A stretch of 64,000 nt of DNA, from positions 5,482,494 through 5,546,493 of the forward strand of contig CP124529.1 of assembly GCA_029953615.1 (NCBI GenBank). The letters are read 5' to 3'. The position numbers and the translations under genes are program-made. The stretch is from Pseudomonas putida. Lineage in GTDB: Bacteria; Pseudomonadota; Gammaproteobacteria; Pseudomonadales; Pseudomonadaceae. Below the pieces are notes generated by a model. That model was not told the DNA's origin. It searched no databases and saw only the letters and a list, made by a program, of their open reading frames with translations. Below, in pieces: positions 59,341 through 64,000 of this stretch (position 1 is its first letter; each line of letters opens with the position of its first letter).

Positions 59341-59855
59341 ACTGTTCACTGTATCTCCGTACGACGATAGCCTCTCGCGACTCTCACTCAAAAGCACTCA
59401 CGCTACGCCTGCCGCAATCCAACTTTATCTAATTAATCCGAGCACGAATTGTGTTACCCGGGCTTCCCTAACACAAGAGTTCTCAAAAAAATTCCATCAG
59501 ACCCATGATAAATCATGAGCCTCAAATCCAGAGCCGTGACGATTTTCGCGCCGAAATGCCATCTTATTCTCTAGATCCTGCGCAAGAAATTCAAACTTTC
59601 GAAACCAGGCCTCACTCAGAACCTCACTCTGAGGCTACCCAGTTCAGCCCTAATTGACATAACCAACCTACATTACAATTTTTTTGAAAAGGGCTTCAAA
59701 TATTCTTTGAACATCGCAAATAAAACTTGTGCTTTTTCAACGAGGCAATTTCGAAGAAATTTGAACAGCTACGCCAGGAACCTTGCGCTCGCTGAAGCCC
59801 ACTCATCGTGGCCGCACTTGACGGCCACTTTACCCATTAGAAAGAGCATCCAGCC
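59341..59855. other. 515-base region between tniQ and the T6SS-linked genes
   Basis: No gene is supported. It probably contains the right end of the transposon: CGAGGCAATTT at 59741-59751, followed by TTGAACA at 59761-59767. A hairpin (GTGGCCG 59808-59814 / CGGCCAC 59822-59828) and the ribosome site for the DUF2589 gene lie on the right, in what looks like native sequence. Confidence 0.5.
59741..59751 (-). repeat. Candidate TnsB-binding repeat, right copy
   Basis: CGAGGCAATTT, the exact reverse complement of 52370-52380. The outer boundary may be TTGAACA ending at 59767. The flanking bases GCTAC do not match the GCTGG left of 52344, so the ends are not proved. Confidence 0.4.
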
Positions 59856-60515
59856 ATGTCAATAGATAACAGCCTCATCGGCTCCGTAATCAATGCCCTG
59901 CCGATGGACCGCATGATTGCAGGCCCTCTGCAGGCCATGGTCCAGGCACAGGTCACCGCGAGCAAATCGTACGCCGACTTCCTGATGCAAGTGTGCGTCC
60001 AGGACGGCAAGGCGGTTGCCATCCAGTTCGACTACGACGAAACCATCGTCGACGAACAAGGCGAATACAAGGGCGTGGTCAGCAAGACCATGAAAGTGCC
60101 GCTGGTGGCGGCCATCACCCACCCGAACATCTCCATCGAAGAAGGTAATGTCGAGTTCGAGCTGGTCATCAACCAGATGTCGGAAGACGTTTCCAGCAAG
60201 GACATGAACGCCGAGGCGACCGGCTCGCTGGGTTGGGGGCCGTTCAGGTTGAACGTGAAAGGCAGCGTCAGCCACAAGTCCACGCAAACGCGCAAGACAG
60301 ACACCCGCGCCCGCTACGCTTTCAACACGACCTTGAAACGCCAGGAGCCGCCTGAAGCGATGATGCGAGTGATCGAATTCCTGACCGACGCCGCGACAAA
60401 ACCGACCGTCGTGAAAACCGCCACACTGGACAGCCCGGACGAGATCTCCCAGGCCGATATCTTGAAGAACCCAACCGCCGAAGCCACTCCGGCCGTTAGT
60501 GCCGGCACCCCTTGA
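59856..60515 (+). CDS. DUF2589 domain protein 1
   Basis: Protein of 219 residues (MSIDNSLIGSVINALPMDRM). The DUF2589 pattern is seen in IAGPLQAMVQAQVTASKSY, the exchange QFDYDETIVDE, and VPLVAAITHPNISIEEGNVEF. The family function is not known. A second DUF2589 gene follows after 71 bases, and T6SS genes after that. The C-terminal 40 residues are low-complexity. Confidence 0.8.
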   Translation: MSIDNSLIGSVINALPMDRMIAGPLQAMVQAQVTASKSYADFLMQVCVQDGKAVAIQFDYDETIVDEQGEYKGVVSKTMKVPLVAAITHPNISIEEGNVEFELVINQMSEDVSSKDMNAEATGSLGWGPFRLNVKGSVSHKSTQTRKTDTRARYAFNTTLKRQEPPEAMMRVIEFLTDAATKPTVVKTATLDSPDEISQADILKNPTAEATPAVSAGTP

Positions 60516-60586
60516 GGCGCGCCTCCCCGCCCCCAACAGCCCCCTGACCAACCAGGGGGCACCACCTGGCCTGAAGAGTCGAACCA

Positions 60587-61141
60587 ATGGACAGTTCCCC
60601 CGCCCCCATGACCTCCATCGACCTGCGCGAAATCACCCGCGGCCTGCAGGAAGCCGCCAGCGCTACCAACAGCCTGATAGCGCAGCAGTACATCAAACTG
60701 TTCGATCAGTTCTTCGAATGCGACAGCGAGGCGTTGGGAGCGCCGATGAAAGCCAAAATGGTCGAGGTGGCGATGGACGGCCAGCACATCATGCGTGTGC
60801 CGCTGTTCGCACTGGTGTCACCCAAGGGCCTGGCCCTGGAGCGCATGCAGGTCGACCTGTCGGTGCGGGTCAAAGGCACCGAAGCGCGACAGGCACTGCT
60901 GACTGCGGATGAAAACAAGGCCGCAAGCTTCAAGGTCACCATCGGCGGCCAAGGCCGTCAGGGCGACAGCCGTGACCCCGACGAAGTACAGATCCGCATG
61001 CAGTTCCAGGCCAGCGAACCACCAGAAGCGCTCAACCGGCTGATCGAGGAATACACCAGCCTGATCGTCCCGGTACGGACCCCCGGCTCGCCACCCTCAC
61101 CCGATACCAATGAGTTCATCGAGGCGGCCACCGTTCGTTGA
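60587..61141 (+). CDS. DUF2589 domain protein 2
   Basis: Protein of 184 residues, similar in plan to the preceding one: helical SATNSLIAQQYIKLFDQFF, then MRVPLFALVSPKGLALERMQ and QVDLSVRVKG, and the shared ending with SEPPEALNRLIEEY (compare QEPPEAMMRVIEFL). The start is ATG 60587; ATG 60608 is possible. Paired DUF2589 genes suggest a heteromer. Its link to the T6SS is by position only. Confidence 0.77.
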   Translation: MDSSPAPMTSIDLREITRGLQEAASATNSLIAQQYIKLFDQFFECDSEALGAPMKAKMVEVAMDGQHIMRVPLFALVSPKGLALERMQVDLSVRVKGTEARQALLTADENKAASFKVTIGGQGRQGDSRDPDEVQIRMQFQASEPPEALNRLIEEYTSLIVPVRTPGSPPSPDTNEFIEAATVR

Positions 61142-61600
61142 CGACAGCACGTACTGGCCAAGCTTTGCTAATCCATAGACCTCGAATTAATCGATAAACT
61201 TGATTGAGGTCTCTACGAAAAGATATGTAGCAATATCGCGCTCAAAACCTGAGCCCTGCGCAATAGAGCCCCACAACTTAAGGGAACTCCGAACAAGTTA
61301 CCCATCATCCGGAAATGGACGGCTTGGGGATGCCGAAAAGCGTGCCCTCCATCTCAAGATGAGCGCTTCCGATTTCGAGTTCAGCACAGGTCAGACGGCC
61401 TGTGCTGACTTGATCGGAGAATCCTCAATTAAAACATCTCCTTACACTTAGCTCCTCGACCAGAAGCCCTTCCTTATTGCATGGTTTTCTTTTTCGGCGC
61501 TGACAACCATCAGGCAGTTTTGTTTAATCAGCCGAGCTCGGCTGGTATGTATTCCTACAAATCACCTTATATAAGCGCTTCTCTCCCTTTAGGAATTCAC
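61142..61600. other. 459-base region upstream of tssG, no tssF present
   Basis: No gene is supported. Two inverted repeats stand out: GACCTC (61178-61183) / GAGGTC (61206-61211) and TCAGCACAGG (61381-61390) / CCTGTGCTGA (61399-61408). A tssF gene, normally directly upstream of tssG, is not found here. Confidence 0.55.
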
Positions 61601-62614
61601 ATGGACGCTGAATCTGACAAACGAAAAGTCCGTAAAATAGCGGATATCCTGTTAAACGACGCCCACCAGTATTCGTACTTCCAGCTCTTGGAGCTAATGT
61701 ATCAAATCCACGGGGATGATCTTGAGCAACGCCCACTGTCTCACGAGACACGACGACGGCTGCGACTGGAGGTTTCGCCGAAACTGTCCTTCCCCGTCGC
61801 AGATGTGCTGAGTGCCGACCGTCTGAAGGATGATCGCTACCGCATCCAAGTCACCTTCCTGGGCCTGCATGGCACCGACTCGCCGCTGCCCAGCTATTAC
61901 CTTGACCAAGTGGCCTATGAGAATGCGCAGGGCATCGGTGTACGCCCGGCCTACTTCAACTTCTTCAATCATCGCATGCATACCCTGTTGCATCAGGGCT
62001 GGCGCAAGTATCGCTATTACCGGCGCTTCCAACCGGGTGCCACGGACGGATTCTCCCGCTACGTATTTGCCATGATCGGTCTGGATGACGCGGCGTTGCG
62101 CGGGGCGACTCCCCTGCCCTGGAGCCGGTTGCTGAGCTTCGTGGGAATGATCGCCAGCCGCAGCCGATCACCGGGCATGGTGGCTGGCATGATCGCGCAC
62201 TGCTTCGACCTTCAGGACGTGACGATCCGCGAGTTCGAGAAACGCGTCGTGCGGATACCGCAGTCTCAGCGCAATGGCTTGGGTTTGCGCAATTGCACGC
62301 TCAACGACAACTTCCTGGTGGGCGGCAGCACCGAGTCACGCAGCAGCAAGTTCACTATCGTGATCGCAGGGCTGGACCAACAGCAGTTTCGCGAATTCCT
62401 GCCCAGCGGTGAAAACTACCACCGCCTGGCCCGGCTGGTGGAGTTTCTGCTTCGCGATGTCGGGGCGTACGACCTGGAATTGCGCATGCGTGCCGAAGAG
62501 GCGCCGCCTTTCAGCCTCCGGGCCGAGCATGGCACTCACCTGGGTTGGACCAGCTTCATAGCTGACCACAAAGACTCCACTCCCCCCCCTGTTCGCATCA
62601 TGGTACGCGCATGA
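61601..62614 (+). CDS. tssG: Type VI secretion baseplate subunit TssG
   Basis: Baseplate wedge protein of 337 residues from the ATG at 61601 (MDAESDKRKVR; AGGAA upstream). TssG features include FLGLHGTDSPLPSYYLDQVAYE, FFNFFNHR-type YFNFFNHRMHTLLHQGWRKY and a C-terminal LEFLLRD-like VEFLLRDVGAYDLELRM. With TssE, TssF and TssK it builds the T6SS baseplate on the inner membrane. It starts this segment of the cluster and overlaps the FHA gene by four bases. Confidence 0.9.
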   Translation: MDAESDKRKVRKIADILLNDAHQYSYFQLLELMYQIHGDDLEQRPLSHETRRRLRLEVSPKLSFPVADVLSADRLKDDRYRIQVTFLGLHGTDSPLPSYYLDQVAYENAQGIGVRPAYFNFFNHRMHTLLHQGWRKYRYYRRFQPGATDGFSRYVFAMIGLDDAALRGATPLPWSRLLSFVGMIASRSRSPGMVAGMIAHCFDLQDVTIREFEKRVVRIPQSQRNGLGLRNCTLNDNFLVGGSTESRSSKFTIVIAGLDQQQFREFLPSGENYHRLARLVEFLLRDVGAYDLELRMRAEEAPPFSLRAEHGTHLGWTSFIADHKDSTPPPVRIMVRA

Positions 62615-63189
62615 GTTCACATGTTCTCTCCCCCAACCTGACCCTGGCCGTCCTCAACCCACAAACCCTGTTGCATGGCAGCGAGCCACAGCACCGCTTC
62701 GATACAGCAGGTGGCACCCTCGGCACGCAAGCGACCTGGCGGCTGCATGATCGCAAGGCACGCATCCTGCCGGTGCACTGCGAAATCCGCTGGCATGAAG
62801 GCCATTTCTGCCTCATTAACCACAGCAGCATGAGCTTCATGAACGGCAGTGACACCGCTCTACTAGCTGGCACGCCCATCCGCCTCAGGCACAACGACAG
62901 GCTGCAAATCGGCGACTACCAGATTGCCATTCGCTTGGGCAATGAGAACGAGGTAGAAGAACGGCCGGAACTTCATTCTGCCAACAATCCACTTTCAGCC
63001 ATGCAGGCCACACAGCGCCTGTGTCCACTGCAGGTCCTCGGCGAACCGGCTACCGATACATTGAGTCTGTTCCGCCCCTCAGAGCCCGTTCATACAGATG
63101 AGCTTGATCCCCAGGCGTATCTGGACCGGGTCGCGCAATCCCGCATTGACCCCACAATCGCCGAGATCTTCGGCGGGGAGATGCGATGA
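62611..63189 (+). CDS. T6SS-associated FHA domain protein
   Basis: Protein of 192 residues. An FHA-type fold is indicated by HDRKARILPVHCEIRW, INHSSMSFMNG and LRHNDRLQIGDYQIAIRLG, matching the RIL-x-H, NGS and GD elements in part. FHA proteins in T6SS clusters read phosphothreonine signals (PpkA/Fha1 type) and control assembly. The usual Arg-Ser-His triad is not fully conserved. It overlaps tssG and tssJ by four bases each. Confidence 0.78.
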   Translation: MSSHVLSPNLTLAVLNPQTLLHGSEPQHRFDTAGGTLGTQATWRLHDRKARILPVHCEIRWHEGHFCLINHSSMSFMNGSDTALLAGTPIRLRHNDRLQIGDYQIAIRLGNENEVEERPELHSANNPLSAMQATQRLCPLQVLGEPATDTLSLFRPSEPVHTDELDPQAYLDRVAQSRIDPTIAEIFGGEMR

Positions 63190-63935
63190 ACAAGCGCATC
63201 GGCCTGGCTCTGGCCTGCTTGGCACTCAGCGGCTGTACCTCGATCAGCAAGGCGTACCAGTTGATCAAGGACCCGACACTCCCTGTCGGCGGGCCCAACA
63301 ATGACATCAGCCATGTGGGGCTCAGTCTGTATGCGGCTGATCCACCTGTTGTTGCCCGCTCAGCTCACGCAACCCTGGAGGAGCCTGCTCCGCCGCCTGA
63401 CCAATCGGCGAGGCTGGCAGTGACCCTCAGTGCCACAGATGCTGTTGGGTTGACCGACAAGATGGGGGCGCTGGCTGAACAACTGCACCAGAACTACCCC
63501 GCCTCACCCAGTGCGCCTGCCCAGCTGGCCAATTACACAGCAGCGCAATCCGAGACGCCAGAACCCGCCAGCCAAGCGCAGCGACAAGCACCTTCCTCCA
63601 TCGCGTTCAAAGTGCTTCAACTCAGGGACGACTCCCTGTTGCTGGACGCCACGTATGAGCAATTGGAAGAAGATCTGGACAAAGCACTGGGCAGCACCCT
63701 GATCAGCGTTGACGACTTCCGGTTGATGCCGGGCCATTTCAAGTTCATTGAGCATGAAGAGATGAACGAGCGGACGCGTTACATCGCTGTCGTGGCGAGC
63801 CTGGATGACCCACAGGGCAAGTGGAAGGATTCCATACGCATCAAGCCCCGCGGCTACAGCCACACCGTGCACGTCCACTTCGAGAACAACGGCGTCGAAC
63901 TGCGTCAGGACAGCGAACTTCTCCGCAACCCGTAA
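63186..63935 (+). CDS. tssJ: Type VI secretion lipoprotein TssJ
   Basis: Outer-membrane lipoprotein of 249 residues with the lipobox LALSGC after a short signal. The TssJ core can be seen in HVGLSLYAADP, the loop with VKVLQL-like FKVLQLRDDS, and GHFKFIEHEEMNERTRYIAVVAS, the usual TssJ pattern. It anchors the TssM/TssL membrane complex to the outer membrane. An insertion of about 80 residues (about 45-125) makes it longer than typical TssJ (about 150-180). Confidence 0.87.
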   Translation: MNKRIGLALACLALSGCTSISKAYQLIKDPTLPVGGPNNDISHVGLSLYAADPPVVARSAHATLEEPAPPPDQSARLAVTLSATDAVGLTDKMGALAEQLHQNYPASPSAPAQLANYTAAQSETPEPASQAQRQAPSSIAFKVLQLRDDSLLLDATYEQLEEDLDKALGSTLISVDDFRLMPGHFKFIEHEEMNERTRYIAVVASLDDPQGKWKDSIRIKPRGYSHTVHVHFENNGVELRQDSELLRNP

Positions 63936-63961
63936 AGCCCTATTGAAAGAAGGAATACCCG

Positions 63962-64000
63962 ATGACTTCACGTAACGCTGTACTGTGGAAAGAAGGCGTG
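63962..64000 (+). CDS. tssK: Type VI secretion baseplate protein TssK (5' end)
   Basis: The last 13 codons read MTSRNAVLWKEGV, the characteristic start of TssK, the baseplate protein that contacts TssL/TssM. The rest lies beyond the window. It follows tssJ after 26 bases with AAGAAGGAA upstream. Confidence 0.8.
   Translation, partial: MTSRNAVLWKEGV

Noticed and set aside
59300..59518. 72-residue frame after tniQ
   Set aside because: It overlaps the tniQ end, has no ribosome site and no recognisable sequence.
52344..59767. CRISPR-associated transposon
   Set aside because: No cas genes or repeat-spacer array are seen in the window; the TniQ is of the long TnsD type.
52339..59772. Five-base target duplication GCTGG/GCTAC at the proposed transposon ends
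   Set aside because: Only three of five bases match, so it does not support the ends.
61200..61451. 83-residue frame upstream of tssG as a tssF or tssE fragment
   Set aside because: The translation shows none of the TssF or TssE motifs.

Overview
The window looks like chromosomal DNA of a Pseudomonas of the P. putida group. It is GC-rich, has tightly overlapping operons (ATGA and TGATG junctions), and carries a complete lva (levulinic acid) operon in the gene order described for P. putida, together with an RND pump and a T6SS cluster. No rRNA, tRNA or CRISPR array was seen.

Layout. Bases 1-5019: an RND multidrug efflux operon (adaptor, inner-membrane pump, start of the outer-membrane factor) on the minus strand with a divergent TetR regulator. 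Bases 5080-29382: a large catabolic region. It holds a PucR-type regulator, two PhyH-type dioxygenases, the four-gene envelope module DUF1329/DUF1302/MMPL/YCF48, a FAD amine oxidase-like protein, a TetR regulator, a Baeyer-Villiger-type monooxygenase with an alpha/beta hydrolase, then Fe-alcohol dehydrogenase, APC permease, aldehyde dehydrogenase, two class III aminotransferases and an imine reductase-like dehydrogenase. It reads as uptake and stepwise oxidation of a hydrophobic amine-containing compound; the substrate is unknown. Bases 29432-38763: the lva operon (lvaABCDEFG, minus strand) with its divergent sigma-54 activator lvaR and a well-formed -24/-12 promoter.

Bases 38764-59855 form an accessory region between lvaR and the T6SS genes. 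In order it holds a small HTH-like gene divergent from a serine recombinase plus two ParB/RepB-like genes; a decayed HNH (DUF1524) gene; a truncated integrase; an AAA ATPase/DUF4435 pair resembling the PARIS defence system; an intact tyrosine integrase; a zinc-ribbon protein, a SIR2 deacetylase and a KfrA-like protein; a conserved-looking unknown gene; and a Tn7-like transposition operon (tnsA, a transposase relic, tnsB, tnsC, a long TniQ/TnsD). Bases 59856-64000 return to typical Pseudomonas DNA with two DUF2589 genes and the T6SS genes tssG, fha, tssJ and the start of tssK.

An important caution for any reader: seven otherwise complete genes carry eight single-base frame breaks (seven +1, one -1). 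All eight lie at positions 488-495 modulo 500 of this window. This is very unlikely by chance and points to an assembly or polishing artefact at fixed block borders, so these genes are annotated here as one gene each and are probably intact in the organism. The HNH relic near 43.2-43.85 kb has at least one break that does not fit this pattern and looks genuinely decayed.
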